Source: Boseongicola sp. (lineage in GTDB: Bacteria > Pseudomonadota > Alphaproteobacteria > Rhodobacterales > Rhodobacteraceae). From it: a DNA stretch of 44,078 nt. Under the pieces are notes generated by a model. The model saw nothing but the letters and a program-made list of their open reading frames with translations, was not told the DNA's origin and searched no databases. This document shows, piece after piece, positions 18,031-27,227 of the stretch. The position numbers and the translations under genes were made by a program. The stretch covers positions 1 to 44,078 of the forward strand of contig JAPPCV010000027.1 in assembly GCA_028824715.1 (NCBI GenBank). Direction: 5' to 3'. Position 1 is the first letter of the stretch. Each line of letters starts with the position of its first letter.

Positions 18031-19317
18031 CTAGGCGACCGCTTCCTCTAGCGCGGTTTCAAGAATGTCCAACCCCTCGCGGACCACCTCCGATGGGGCC
18101 GAGAGCGGCACAAGCAGGCGGATAACGTTGCGGGCCGGTCCGGCCGATACGAGAATCAGGCCTTTCTTCAAGGCGATAGCCACCACCCGGGCCGTCAGGT
18201 CGCCGTCGGCCTCGCGGCTGTCACGGTTCTTGACCAACTCGATCGCGTTCATGCAGCCCAGCGCCCGGACATCGCCGATGCAATTGAGAGAATTGCGCTG
18301 TGCCATCTTCTGCAGCCGCGCATCGATGACCTTGCCCATTTCCAGACCACGCTGCAGAAGGTTGTCCGTCTCGATGACATCCAGCACTGCAAGTGCGGCC
18401 GCACAGGCCAGAGGATTGCCCCCGAAGGTGCCGCCCAGGCCGCCGGGCGGCACCGCATCGATTATGTCGGCCTTGCCGACGATGCCGGAAATCGGCAGCC
18501 CGCCCCCGATGCTCTTGCCGACGCAAGTCAGATCGACGTCGATGCCGAAATGCTCCATCGCGAACATCTTGCCGGTCCGGCCCATTCCGGTCTGTATCTC
18601 GTCCGCGACGAGAACGATGCCGTGCTCGTCGCAAAGCGCGCGCAGGTAGTCCACGAATTCTGCGGTCGCAATGTTATATCCGCCTTCGCCCTGAACCGGT
18701 TCAAAGAACACCGCCGCGATCTCGTCGGGCGGGCAGTCGCTGCGGAAAAGGACGTCAAGGGCGCACTTGGTGTCGTCCAGGCTGACGCCATGGAATTCGT
18801 CGGGAAACGGCATTCGGTAGATCTCGGACGGGAACGGACGGAAACCCATCTTGAACGGGACCATTCGCGCGCTCAGTGCCATTCCCATGTAGGACCGGCC
18901 ATGATAACCATTGGTAAATGTAATCAACGCCGGGCGTCCGGTGTGATAGCGGGCGATCTTGACGGCATTTTCCACCGCCTCGCCTCCGGCCGAAAAGAAC
19001 AGCGACTTCTTGGCAAAATCGCCGGGCAACAACGCGTTCACGCGCTCGGCCAGCGCGATGTAGCTCTCATAGGGCGTCACCTGAAAGCAGGTATGGGTCA
19101 GGCGGTCGAGCTGATCCTTGATCGCGTCAACAACCCGTTCATCGCGGTGGCCGACATTCTGGCAGCCGATTCCGCCGCAGAAATCGATGTAGCGCTTGCC
19201 CTCGACATCCCAGACCTCGGCGTTTTCGGCCCTGTCTGCGACGAAGGTCGACGAGTAGGCGATCGCCCTTGCAACCGCGCCGTCCCGGCGCGCTTCGAAT
19301 TCCTGGTTGGTCGTCAT
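18031..19317 (-). CDS. Class III aminotransferase (4-aminobutyrate aminotransferase-like)
   Basis: A 428-residue PLP transaminase. The PLP lysine is K268 (CVGKSIGGGLP), preceded by DEIQTGMGRTGK with D239 and Q242, and the ring-stacking GYHG is at 137-140. Sequence is nearest GABA/omega-amino-acid transaminases. ATG at 19317 is preferred over a GTG twelve bases upstream, which lacks a ribosome site. It follows the binding protein after a strong hairpin and precedes the dehydrogenase. Likely job: transamination of an imported terminal amine, or of its product, to an aldehyde. Confidence 0.87.
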   Translation of the reverse strand: MTTNQEFEARRDGAVARAIAYSSTFVADRAENAEVWDVEGKRYIDFCGGIGCQNVGHRDERVVDAIKDQLDRLTHTCFQVTPYESYIALAERVNALLPGDFAKKSLFFSAGGEAVENAVKIARYHTGRPALITFTNGYHGRSYMGMALSARMVPFKMGFRPFPSEIYRMPFPDEFHGVSLDDTKCALDVLFRSDCPPDEIAAVFFEPVQGEGGYNIATAEFVDYLRALCDEHGIVLVADEIQTGMGRTGKMFAMEHFGIDVDLTCVGKSIGGGLPISGIVGKADIIDAVPPGGLGGTFGGNPLACAAALAVLDVIETDNLLQRGLEMGKVIDARLQKMAQRNSLNCIGDVRALGCMNAIELVKNRDSREADGDLTARVVAIALKKGLILVSAGPARNVIRLLVPLSAPSEVVREGLDILETALEEAVA

Positions 19318-19353
19318 GTCCCGGCTCACGCTGGATTGCTGGATGGGTTCGGC

Positions 19354-19383
19354 CTGACCGGGGCAATGCCTTGCCCCGGTCAG
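19354..19383. repeat. 13-bp-stem GC hairpin after binding-protein gene
   Basis: CTGACCGGGGCAA, loop TGCC, then the exact complement. It stands between the binding-protein stop and the aminotransferase start, without a T-run. Same arrangement as the hairpin at 5781-5811 in the other importer operon. Confidence 0.75.
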
Positions 19384-19404
19384 AGCCTTGGCGTCATGTG
19401 GGTC

Positions 19405-20652
19405 CTAGTTCGGCAGCAGGTCGTTGACCTCTTCCGTGAGCTCTTCCTGCAAGGCCTCCATGTCGTCGTAATCGCCGGTCACGATAGATTCCAGCCCGTC
19501 GTAGATGACCTGGGTGATCGCCAGTCCGTTGTCGCCGGGATAGGCGATCCAGTCGCGCAGCAGCCCCGCCTGACGCACGGCGGTGTGCTTGTTGGGATTC
19601 TGTGCATAGAAGTCGACCAGAGTGTCGTTCGCAGCCTTGTTCGGTGGCATGTAGCCGGTGGTCTCCGCCACCATGGCTGCGCCGACACCCGAAGTTGCGA
19701 ACTTGATGAACTTCCAGGCGGCTTCGATTTCCTCGGGGTCTTCCGAGGTGGACACGAACATTACCGAGTTGCCGCCTGCCGGCAGACCCATGGGTGGCTG
19801 ACCCATGCCCGGGAACTCGCCGGTCCTGACCTCGAAATCGCCCTTCGAACGTTCGATCGCGCCGACGGCCGAGGTCGACCAGAAATGCATGGCGACCTCG
19901 CCGGCGGCAAACGGCTTGCCCGCGTCGCCGACCGACAGGTTCAGCATGTTGCACTCGCGGAAGATCTTGCGCATCGTCTCCAGAGCGGCCAGTCCGGCCT
20001 CGCCGTCGAAGTTGACCATGCCGTCCTTCAGGATCGGCTCGCCCTGGCTCCACATCAGCGCCTGGAAGAACCAGTTGCCGGTGATGTTCCAGCCCCAGAA
20101 GATCGGGTTCTTGAACCCGGCTTCGTGCAGCTTCTTGCAATTGTCTATGACCTCGTCCCAGGTCGTGGGCAGTTCGGTGATGCCTGCCTCGCCCAGCGCA
20201 TCCATGTTGTAGTAGCCGACCGGAAGCGACACCGCAAACGGCAGCCCGTAGACCTCTCCGTCGAATGTGCCGAGATCCAGCATCGCCTTATGGTAGCCGT
20301 CCTTGGTGAAGTCGGCTTCATTCGCGATGAATGGCTCCATTGACTTGGCGATGCCCTTCGCCACCATCAACGCCTGCCGGTTCAGACCCTGCAACGTGAC
20401 ATCGGGCAGGTCGCCGGCAACGGCCTCGCGCAGGATGGTGTTGGTCGCGTCTTCGTAGTTTTCGTAGGTCGCGCGGAACTTCACCTCGATATCCGGGTGC
20501 GCCTTGTTGAATTCGGGCATCATCCGCTCGAACGTCACGTCAAACAGGGCCGAGTAGGGATAGCCGACTTCGATCTCGACCGCGTTAGCAGAGGTTCCAG
20601 CGGCAGCAACCCCAGCCGCCGCGATCGCCGCAAAGGTATGTTTCAGTTTCAT
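19405..20652 (-). CDS. Extracellular solute-binding protein (family 1, UgpB/MalE-like)
   Basis: A 415-residue periplasmic receptor for the UgpABCE-type importer. Signal peptide MKLKHTFAAIAAAGVAAAG with cleavage near ANA. Family 1 landmarks include FERMMPEFNKAHPDIEVKF, GLPFAVSLPVGYYNMDAL, TTWDEVIDNCKKL and the MPPNKAA segment. GGAGAA lies just before the ATG. The family binds glycerol-3-phosphate, sugars, polyols and phosphodiesters; the substrate here is not predictable. Confidence 0.88.
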   Translation of the reverse strand: MKLKHTFAAIAAAGVAAAGTSANAVEIEVGYPYSALFDVTFERMMPEFNKAHPDIEVKFRATYENYEDATNTILREAVAGDLPDVTLQGLNRQALMVAKGIAKSMEPFIANEADFTKDGYHKAMLDLGTFDGEVYGLPFAVSLPVGYYNMDALGEAGITELPTTWDEVIDNCKKLHEAGFKNPIFWGWNITGNWFFQALMWSQGEPILKDGMVNFDGEAGLAALETMRKIFRECNMLNLSVGDAGKPFAAGEVAMHFWSTSAVGAIERSKGDFEVRTGEFPGMGQPPMGLPAGGNSVMFVSTSEDPEEIEAAWKFIKFATSGVGAAMVAETTGYMPPNKAANDTLVDFYAQNPNKHTAVRQAGLLRDWIAYPGDNGLAITQVIYDGLESIVTGDYDDMEALQEELTEEVNDLLPN

Positions 20653-20755
20653 TTTCTTCTCCTATCGGTTTCGGAACCCAGCGTTTTCGAGTTCGGGCCG
20701 GATCCCCTTTTTGTCCGGCATTTGTCCTTCGGCGCCGGAATCTCCGTGGTCGGGC

Positions 20756-21652
20756 CTACTTCATGCCGGTCATCGTGATGCCTTCGATGAACCGCCGCTG
20801 CGCCAGCAGGAATATGATGACGAGCGGCAGGACGATGACTGTCGTCGCGGCCATCATCGGACCGTATTCGTTGCCGTCGAGGTCGGACTTGAACATCCGC
20901 AGGCCCAAGGGCGGGGTCATCAGGTCGCGGTTTCCGGTAATGACGACGCGCGGCCAGTAATAGTCGTTCCAGTGAGCAACGACCGAGAATATGCCGAAGG
21001 CCAGAAGCGCAGGTATCGCAGTGGGCAGCATGACACGCCAGACGATGGCGAACTCGCTCATCCCGTCCATGCGGGCGGCGTCGATCAGGTCGTCAGGCAC
21101 CGTCATGAAGAACTGGCGCATGAGGAAGATCCCGAAGACCGAGATCGTCCAAGGTATGATTAGCGCGGCATAGGTGTTGGTCAGCCCCACCTTGGCCAAC
21201 ATGATGTACAAGGGCAGCGCGATGGCGTGGACCGGGATCAGCAGACAGAAGATCACCAGGCCGAATACGACATCCCTTCCCCAGAATCTCAGTTTGGAAA
21301 GCGCATAGGCGCATGGCAGCGCGACCAGGACCTGAATGACGAAAATCGACACCGTCACAAAGACCCCGTTCAGCATGTATCGCACCAGCGGCGCTTCGCT
21401 GAAGGCGGCCGTGTAATTGTAGACGATGGGCCGCATATCGCATTCTTCGGGCGGCTTGCCGGCCTTGATGCACCGGCGGTCGGTCATGATTTCCTGGCTG
21501 CCGACAAACCCGCCGGTGTTGGATTCGATCTCGGCCGGAGACTTCAGCGAATAGGACAGCATCAGGTAGAACGGCAGAAGCACGACAATCGCGCCCGCCA
21601 GCAGCACGCTGTGCTTGAGGAACTCTCCCAGCCAGTTGGTTCGCACCATCAT
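20756..21652 (-). CDS. ABC importer permease (UgpE/MalG-like)
   Basis: A 298-residue permease with six helices. The coupling loop is DAARMDGMSEFAIVWRVMLPTAIPAL. A cysteine pair lies in the first periplasmic loop (about residues 55-70). The start overlaps the upstream permease by four bases. It pairs with the UgpA-like subunit. Confidence 0.88.
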   Translation of the reverse strand: MMVRTNWLGEFLKHSVLLAGAIVVLLPFYLMLSYSLKSPAEIESNTGGFVGSQEIMTDRRCIKAGKPPEECDMRPIVYNYTAAFSEAPLVRYMLNGVFVTVSIFVIQVLVALPCAYALSKLRFWGRDVVFGLVIFCLLIPVHAIALPLYIMLAKVGLTNTYAALIIPWTISVFGIFLMRQFFMTVPDDLIDAARMDGMSEFAIVWRVMLPTAIPALLAFGIFSVVAHWNDYYWPRVVITGNRDLMTPPLGLRMFKSDLDGNEYGPMMAATTVIVLPLVIIFLLAQRRFIEGITMTGMK

Positions 21653-22602
21653 GCGTAGTGCACTCTTCTGTTGACGAAATAGACCTGGATCAGGGTCAGG
21701 ATCAGGACGAAGCCCAGAAAGACGATGGTGATGGCCGAACCGATGCCAAGCAGGTTCTGTTTCACGCCTTTTTCGAACATCGCGTAGACCATCACGTAGG
21801 TGGACTTCGCCGGGCCGCCGCGGGTCAGTGCCTCGACCGTGTCAAAGACCTGGAACGAGCGGATCGACGAAATCGTGACGACAAAGACGTTGGTGGGCCC
21901 AAGCATCGGCCAGGTCACCAAACGGAAACGCTCCCAGGCGCTGTCGGCCCCGTCCATGTGGGCGGCCTGATAGAGCTCTCTGGGCACCGATGTCAGCCCG
22001 GCCAGATAAAGCACCATGTTGAACCCGAAGCCCTGCCAGATTCCGATGAAGGCGATCGTGCCCAGCGCATAGTCCTTGTCGCCCAGCCACAACGGGAAGT
22101 CCTCGGCGCAGGCGTGGCCGTACCAGCTCTGCAACGGATCACCGCCCAGCCAGGATCCTGACAGCAGCGCGTGCAGCAAGCCGACATCGCAGCCCGAGCG
22201 CAGGATGTCATTCACGACGCCGACGATCGGATGCAGGGCGAATTCCCACACGATTGCCATCGCAAGCAAGGTCGCCATGACAGGCAGAAAGAAGACGGCC
22301 TTGTAAAGCTCGCCGCCGATGCGAAGGCTTGAAATCAGCAACGCGGCGCCCAGGCCAAGCGCCACCGATATCGGCACGACCAACAGGACATAGGTCAGTG
22401 ACGCCGTGAACATTTTCTTGTAGGTCGAACGGGTTACGAGCCTGTCATAGTTTTCGACACCGATCCAGTTGAAGCTCGGATTCCCCAGATTGTAGTCGGT
22501 GAACGACAAGAACGCGGCGACGAAAACCGGAAAGATCAGCAGCCCCATCATCAATATGACGGCCGGCCCGATGAACCAAAGATGAACCCGCGAGTGCCCC
22601 AT
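21649..22602 (-). CDS. ABC importer permease (UgpA/MalF-like)
   Basis: A 317-residue permease. The coupling loop is QAAHMDGADSAWERFRLVTWPMLGPT, followed by two final helices. A periplasmic segment with two cysteines (around residues 138-168) is longer than in plain UgpA. The start is joined to the ATPase stop as TGATG. Confidence 0.88.
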   Translation of the reverse strand: MGHSRVHLWFIGPAVILMMGLLIFPVFVAAFLSFTDYNLGNPSFNWIGVENYDRLVTRSTYKKMFTASLTYVLLVVPISVALGLGAALLISSLRIGGELYKAVFFLPVMATLLAMAIVWEFALHPIVGVVNDILRSGCDVGLLHALLSGSWLGGDPLQSWYGHACAEDFPLWLGDKDYALGTIAFIGIWQGFGFNMVLYLAGLTSVPRELYQAAHMDGADSAWERFRLVTWPMLGPTNVFVVTISSIRSFQVFDTVEALTRGGPAKSTYVMVYAMFEKGVKQNLLGIGSAITIVFLGFVLILTLIQVYFVNRRVHYA

Positions 22603-23759
22603 CAGCTTGTCATTCGCATCAGTTGCGGCTCCGCCAGTGTCACCCGTTTGCCGTCGGCACCGAACACACGCGCCTTGCCGACTTCGCCGGTGAACCAGAC
22701 GTCTTCACCGACATCTGCAAAGTCTGCCTCGTGTGGCTTGGCCCGAATCACGGCCTTGCCCTCGATGCCCTCGACTGCCAGGTGCAGGAAGACATCCGAG
22801 CCCAGGTTTTCCTTGTAGGTCAGGCGCCCCGAGAAGCAGGCACCGGCATCCTTGGGTTGAATGTGCAGATGTTCGGGGCGGAACCCGACCGACAAGGGCC
22901 CTTCGGATGGCTCCGCCAGCGCTTCCTCCACGGCCACCCCTAGGGCGGTGATTCGCCCGGCGCTGTCGCCTTGCCCGGGCAGGATGTTCATTTTCGGGCT
23001 TCCGATGAATTCGGCCACGCGGATGTCTCGCGGGTCCTCATAGACTTCATCGGGCGGGCCGAGCTGCAAGATGTCGCCGTCCATCATCACCGCCATGCGG
23101 TCTGACATCGTCAGCGCTTCGGCCTGATCGTGGGTGACATAGACGAACGTGGCCCCGAGTTCCCGGTGCAGCTCGGACAATTCGGCGCGCATGTGAACCC
23201 GCAGGGCCGCGTCGAGATTGGACAACGGTTCGTCCATCAGGAAGGCGGCCGGATTCCTGACCATGGCCCGGCCCAGGGCCACGCGTTGCCTCTGCCCGCC
23301 GGAAAGCTGGCCGGGCTTGCGGTGCAAGAGCGGCTCGATCTTGAGAATCTCGGCCGCCTTTCGCATGTCGTCTTCGATCTTTGACATTTTCGCGCGGCGC
23401 CCCGGCGCGAGATGCCCCAGGAGCGGAATTCTCTGCCAAAAGTTCATGTCGCGCAGCTGCAGCGGGGTCACGAGGTTCTGCCGCACCGTCAAATGCGGAT
23501 ATAGCGCGTAAGACTGAAACACCATCGCCAGATCACGGCGGCTCGGACGCACCTCGTTGACCACCCTTCCGTCGATTTCGACGTCGCCCGTCGTTTGGGT
23601 TTCCAGCCCGGCGATGATCCGCAGCGTGGTCGATTTTCCGCACCCCGAAGGGCCGACGAGCGTCAAGTACTCGCCATCGGCAATGTCCAGATCGATGCCG
23701 TTCAGAACTCTGAGAGTACCATATGTCTTGGTCACTTGGCGAAGCGAGATACCAGCCAA
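22602..23759 (-). CDS. ABC importer ATPase (UgpC/MalK-like), TTG start
   Basis: A 385-residue ATPase with Walker [10 protein letters not shown], signature LSGGQRQR, Walker [12 protein letters not shown] and a C-terminal OB-fold (TOBE) regulatory domain. The start is set by an excellent ribosome site: GGAGGAA lies six bases before a TTG at 23759, giving [18 protein letters not shown] eight codons upstream would place that ribosome site inside the gene. First gene of the catabolic operon, so expression of the operon begins here, opposite the LysR gene. Confidence 0.9.
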   Translation of the reverse strand: MAGISLRQVTKTYGTLRVLNGIDLDIADGEYLTLVGPSGCGKSTTLRIIAGLETQTTGDVEIDGRVVNEVRPSRRDLAMVFQSYALYPHLTVRQNLVTPLQLRDMNFWQRIPLLGHLAPGRRAKMSKIEDDMRKAAEILKIEPLLHRKPGQLSGGQRQRVALGRAMVRNPAAFLMDEPLSNLDAALRVHMRAELSELHRELGATFVYVTHDQAEALTMSDRMAVMMDGDILQLGPPDEVYEDPRDIRVAEFIGSPKMNILPGQGDSAGRITALGVAVEEALAEPSEGPLSVGFRPEHLHIQPKDAGACFSGRLTYKENLGSDVFLHLAVEGIEGKAVIRAKPHEADFADVGEDVWFTGEVGKARVFGADGKRVTLAEPQLMRMTS

Positions 23760-23878
23760 GGCTCTTCCTCCCTGAAGGGACACTTAGGTTTGGGCAGGCC
23801 AGACACTCCTTCGCTGCCGTTCGTCAGGCGGAGCCCGTGTTCCCTGGCCGACATCTTGCTACCGGCCATCATCATCTG

Positions 23879-23902
23879 TAAAATACTAATATGTGAGTTT
23901 TA
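23879..23902. promoter_or_regulatory. AT-rich dyad, candidate LysR operator
   Basis: TAAAA and TTTTA arms separated by 14 bases in the divergent gap, 18 bases before the LysR ATG. An AT-rich dyad next to an autoregulated LysR gene is the usual position of its binding site; no co-inducer can be named. Confidence 0.4.
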
Positions 23903-23920
23903 ATCTCAGGTTTTCTTATA

Positions 23921-24865
23921 ATGACCCCGTTCCGACAGCTGACCTATGTGGTCGCGGTGGCTGACCACGGCAGCATTCAGGCTGCCTCGCGATTCCTGGC
24001 CATATCCCAGCCAGCGATCAGCGCGGCGATCCAGAAGGTCGAACACGAATACCAGTTGAAGCTCTTCATCCGCGAACGCCCACATCGGCTGGTCGTCTCA
24101 CCGGTCGGACAGCGCTTCATCGCACAGGCACGGCGGTTTCTCGAAGCCGCGCAGGAATTCGACAGCGATGCTCGCAATCTCAGGCATTCGCCGCACGGCG
24201 TGATCCAGGTGGGCTGCTTCATGCCGACGGCCGCCTTCATCATTCCCATAATCCTCAAGGGGCTGCGTGATCGCAGCCTGGACATCTCGTTGCAGGTGCA
24301 CGAGGCGGATCTGGATGAATTGAACAACTTGCTGGCGCAGGGAACCATTGACGTTGCGCTGACCTACAACATGGCGCCCAGTCCGGCGATCGAATTCGAA
24401 CCTCTCATGGAGTCCTCGCCGTATGTTCTGATATCGAAAGACGATCCGCTGGCCCGGCAGGACAGCATCTCGCTCAAGCAACTGGTCGAACGCGACATGG
24501 TCTCGCTGAGCCTGCCAATCACCCAGCAGTTCTTTCTGTCATTTTTCTCACAACTGAATCTGCGCCCCAAGATCAAGCATCAGACCAAGTCCTACGAGCT
24601 TGTTCGCAGTCTCGTCGGTGCCGGCGAGGGGTACGCGATCCTGATCATGCGTCCGGTCAACGAGCGAGCCTATGACGGAAACGAATTGGCCTATGTCCCG
24701 CTGTCCGGCGACATCCCGAAATCGCACTATGGGCTCGCCTTTACCAATAGATCGGTTCCAACACGGCTGGTGGAAGTATTTTCCGACGTCTGCCGCGAAC
24801 TTCTGGTCACAGAAAGGAAAGCTGAAAAATACTACGTCAGCTCGGCCTCGGAAATCTCCGGTTGA
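23921..24865 (+). CDS. LysR-family transcriptional regulator
   Basis: A 314-residue regulator. The winged helix-turn-helix occupies about residues 1-60 (FRQLTYVVAVADHGSIQAAS, then QPAISAAIQKVEHEY), followed by a two-lobed periplasmic-binding-type effector domain. It is divergent from the UgpC-led operon and so is the likely activator of transport and breakdown of the unknown substrate. ATG at 23921; the ribosome site is weak. Confidence 0.9.
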   Translation: MTPFRQLTYVVAVADHGSIQAASRFLAISQPAISAAIQKVEHEYQLKLFIRERPHRLVVSPVGQRFIAQARRFLEAAQEFDSDARNLRHSPHGVIQVGCFMPTAAFIIPIILKGLRDRSLDISLQVHEADLDELNNLLAQGTIDVALTYNMAPSPAIEFEPLMESSPYVLISKDDPLARQDSISLKQLVERDMVSLSLPITQQFFLSFFSQLNLRPKIKHQTKSYELVRSLVGAGEGYAILIMRPVNERAYDGNELAYVPLSGDIPKSHYGLAFTNRSVPTRLVEVFSDVCRELLVTERKAEKYYVSSASEISG

Positions 24866-25436
24866 CCTCCGCCGCCGCGATCGTTCGGGTCTGAAGCGCA
24901 CTGAGACCTTCACTACATTCTCGCGCGAAAAGCCACAGCACAGAGGCGTGCCGTTCCAGGCGCTTCAGGATTGGTGCAGCGTGTCCCAACAGGCGACGTA
25001 CCGAGCTTGAGAGATGACCGAGAGAAACTGGTTCAACTTCGAACTGGGCTGGCCTCACTTGCACGCCAGTGCGTGCGGGAGCATCACCGACCGTCAGTCT
25101 CAGCGCACCCCGAGATTGTCCAGCGCTGCGGCAATGGCACCCGTGGTGGCTGGCGATTTCCTGTCCGGCAGCGCCAGCCACCGGAACCGCTCAGGCAGCA
25201 TGTGGTGGCCGAGTGCTGGGGACCCTGGCCGACCTGGACCAGATTTTTGCTTCGTTGCCGGCGCTGTCGCCTGCCTTGTCACCGCCTGCCGCCCTGGCCG
25301 AATGGGAGTCACCTGACCCCTGGCTCCGTCGTAAGCAGATTCACTCGGGCAATTCGGCGGCACAACGGTTGCATGACGGCGAATCGGCATCTCCAGCTCT
25401 CCGCCTTGTTCCGCAAGTGCATTGTCTTGATTGATC
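24866..25436. other. Intergenic stretch left of the integrated element
   Basis: 571 bases between the LysR gene and attL. I see no intact gene or RNA. A minus-strand fragment near 25100-25200 (LPERFRWLALPDRKS, then ATTGAIAAALDNLGVR and a stop) looks protein-like and could be the end of a lost gene. Before integration this would have been the DNA just downstream of tRNA-Thr. Confidence 0.4.
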
Positions 25437-25489
25437 TTCTGGTGCCCCCAGAGAGACTCGAACTCCCGACCCCCTGATTACAAATCAGA
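25437..25489. repeat. attL, 53-bp copy of tRNA-Thr 3' end
   Basis: Identical to 35287-35339. It contains the CCA end, T arm and anticodon region of tRNA-Thr in reverse complement, but the D arm and 5' half are missing, so this copy is the displaced chromosomal 3' end. Confidence 0.92.
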
Positions 25490-25615
25490 GTTTTTGGGTT
25501 TTCTGCCGTGTCCCGCCTTGTCTCAAAATGTTTCTCAATGCACTGTTTTACAACGTTTTTCAGAGATGCAAGTTACTCGTTGCGTCCCTGCGCGTCCCGG
25601 CGTATTCTGGCCGTG

Positions 25616-25636
25616 TGCTGACATAGTGCTGACACG
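25616..25636 (+). repeat. Left integrase arm-site candidate (21-bp repeat)
   Basis: Two TGCTGACA words separated by TAG, plus a final CG; identical and in the same orientation at 35202-35222. It lies 126 bases inside attL and ends 10 bases before the integrase ATG, so a bound integrase could also repress its own gene. Confidence 0.7.
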
Positions 25637-25646
25637 GGAGAGGGAA

Positions 25647-26825
25647 ATGGCACTCACAGAGAAGAAGATTCGGGACGCAAAACCCGGCGAGAAAACCCGG
25701 ATCGAATGGGATACAACCGTCAAGGGACTTGGCTTGCGGATCACCCCGGCCGGGGCAAAGGCATTCATCCTGAATTACCGAATCGACGGGCGCGAGCGCC
25801 GCGCCACCATTGGCAGGCCGGGCGAGCTTGCCCTTGCCGATGCCCGCGAACTGGCGGGCCGGGAACTGGCCGCGATCCGTCAAGGCGAAGCGGACCCGCT
25901 GGCCCGGCGCGAGGCCGTCAAGGCGATGCCGACCGTTGCCGATGGCATGGCCGCTTTCTTCGACTCCTACGTGCCGGGCCGCATGGCAGATGGTCGCATG
26001 TCTGACCGGACGGCGCAGGAATACACTTGGCAGTGGAAGCGCATAGCAAAGGCCGCGCCTTGGTTTGCGGCGCTGCGCATTGAAGCCGTGACTCGCGGCG
26101 ACGTTGAGCGGGTGCTTTCCGGTCGGAAGCCGGTCGACCGCAACCGCAATCTCGCTTTCCTGAGTCGCGTGTTCCGGTACTTTGAATTGCGCGAGTATCG
26201 CCCGCAGAATGCGAACCCCTGCCGCCTGATCGAGAAGGCCAAGGAAGTGCCGCGCGATCGCGTCCTGACACCGGCCGAGTTGCAAGCCCTGGCCGCGTCC
26301 CTGACTGCGCTGGAGAGCGCCAAGGGTGCGGACCCGTTCCCCATTGCCGCGATCCGGTTCCTTACCCTGACCGGCTGGCGAGCGGGCGAGGCGGTGTCCC
26401 TGCTATGGGAGCATGTCAGCTTCGACACCGGCGAGATTGTCCTGCCGGACACCAAGACCGGGCGGCAGGTGCGCAAGGTCGGAGTCGACGCGCTTGACTT
26501 GATGAAGGCACTGCCGCGCCTGAACTCGAACCCACATGTCTTCGCCGGGCACTACGGCGGGGGGATCGGATACAAGCGTTTGCGACAGGTTTTCAGGAAG
26601 GCTTGCGATGCGGCCGGGATCGCGGATGCCCGGCTGCACGACCTGCGCCGGAGCGTGGCGACCTACGCGGCCGCGAGCGGGCTGTCAGTCACGTTGCTGC
26701 GCGACCTGCTAGGGCACAAGACCCTGAACATGGCCGCGCGGTATGCCCGCCGGGCCGACTCGGCACTGCATCAGGCGCAGGACGAAAGCGCCGCGCGGAT
26801 GGCCGCGATGATGGCTGGCGAGTAG
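25647..26825 (+). CDS. int: P4-type tyrosine integrase
   Basis: A 392-residue site-specific recombinase. Residues 1-90 are the DUF4102 arm-binding domain (LTEKKIRDAKPGEKTR..., DGRERRATIGRPGELALADAR), about 100-185 the core-binding domain and about 205-380 the catalytic domain. Catalytic residues R245, K270, H331, R334, H357 and Y366 are all present (LTGWRAGE, DTKTGR, LHDLRRS, LGHKTLN, RYAR). A longer frame starts inside attL, but ATG 25647 with GGGAGAGGG upstream begins the canonical domain. It should integrate the element into tRNA-Thr. Confidence 0.95.
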   Translation: MALTEKKIRDAKPGEKTRIEWDTTVKGLGLRITPAGAKAFILNYRIDGRERRATIGRPGELALADARELAGRELAAIRQGEADPLARREAVKAMPTVADGMAAFFDSYVPGRMADGRMSDRTAQEYTWQWKRIAKAAPWFAALRIEAVTRGDVERVLSGRKPVDRNRNLAFLSRVFRYFELREYRPQNANPCRLIEKAKEVPRDRVLTPAELQALAASLTALESAKGADPFPIAAIRFLTLTGWRAGEAVSLLWEHVSFDTGEIVLPDTKTGRQVRKVGVDALDLMKALPRLNSNPHVFAGHYGGGIGYKRLRQVFRKACDAAGIADARLHDLRRSVATYAAASGLSVTLLRDLLGHKTLNMAARYARRADSALHQAQDESAARMAAMMAGE

Positions 26826-26963
26826 AGAGACGCGCAACGCCATTGACGGACACTCCGGGAAACCGGTAAGAGGGGGGCGGTAGCGATCCGTCCCCCCAAT
26901 CGTTCACGCCGCTATTCGCCGACGGGTCAAGGCGCGGACTCCGCAAGACAGGAGACCCGCGCC

Positions 26964-27158
26964 ATGCTTGAATCCGGCAAGCTCTACGACACGAACGACC
27001 TTCACGAAGCATTGGGAGTCCCGGTGCGCACATTGCGCAACTGGCGACACTTGGGGCGCGGCCCGGCGTACCACAAGATCGGCAGCATTTGCTATTACCG
27101 GGGTGCGGACGTGAACGCATGGCTTGCCAAGAATCGAGTCGAGCCAACCGCCGCCTGA
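26964..27158 (+). CDS. AlpA-like helix-turn-helix regulator / excisionase
   Basis: A 64-residue protein made of one MerR-type (HTH_17) helix-turn-helix: LYDTNDLHEALGVPVRTLRNWRHLGRGP, then the wing YYRGADVNAWLA. In P4-like elements and PICIs, AlpA-type proteins activate the integrase/excision genes; excisionase activity is equally possible. CAGGAGA precedes the ATG. The 138-base gap from int carries nothing else I recognise. Confidence 0.82.
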   Translation: MLESGKLYDTNDLHEALGVPVRTLRNWRHLGRGPAYHKIGSICYYRGADVNAWLAKNRVEPTAA

Positions 27159-27172
27159 TTCCCAAAAAGCAA

Positions 27173-27207
27173 CCGCCGCGCGGGGTCCGATCCCATGTGC
27201 GCGGCGG
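27173..27207. promoter_or_regulatory. GC hairpin between alpA-like and wHTH genes
   Basis: CCGCCGCGC and GCGCGGCGG form a perfect 9-bp stem around a 17-base loop, ending 20 bases before the next ATG. Without a T-run it is more likely a translation- or RNA-stability structure than a terminator. Confidence 0.4.
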
Positions 27208-27227
27208 CTTCAGAAAGGATCCCGTTC

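Noticed and set aside
25431-25646. N-terminal extension of the integrase reading through attL
   Set aside because: The extra residues are a translation of the tRNA fragment; the canonical DUF4102 start and a strong ribosome site are at 25647.
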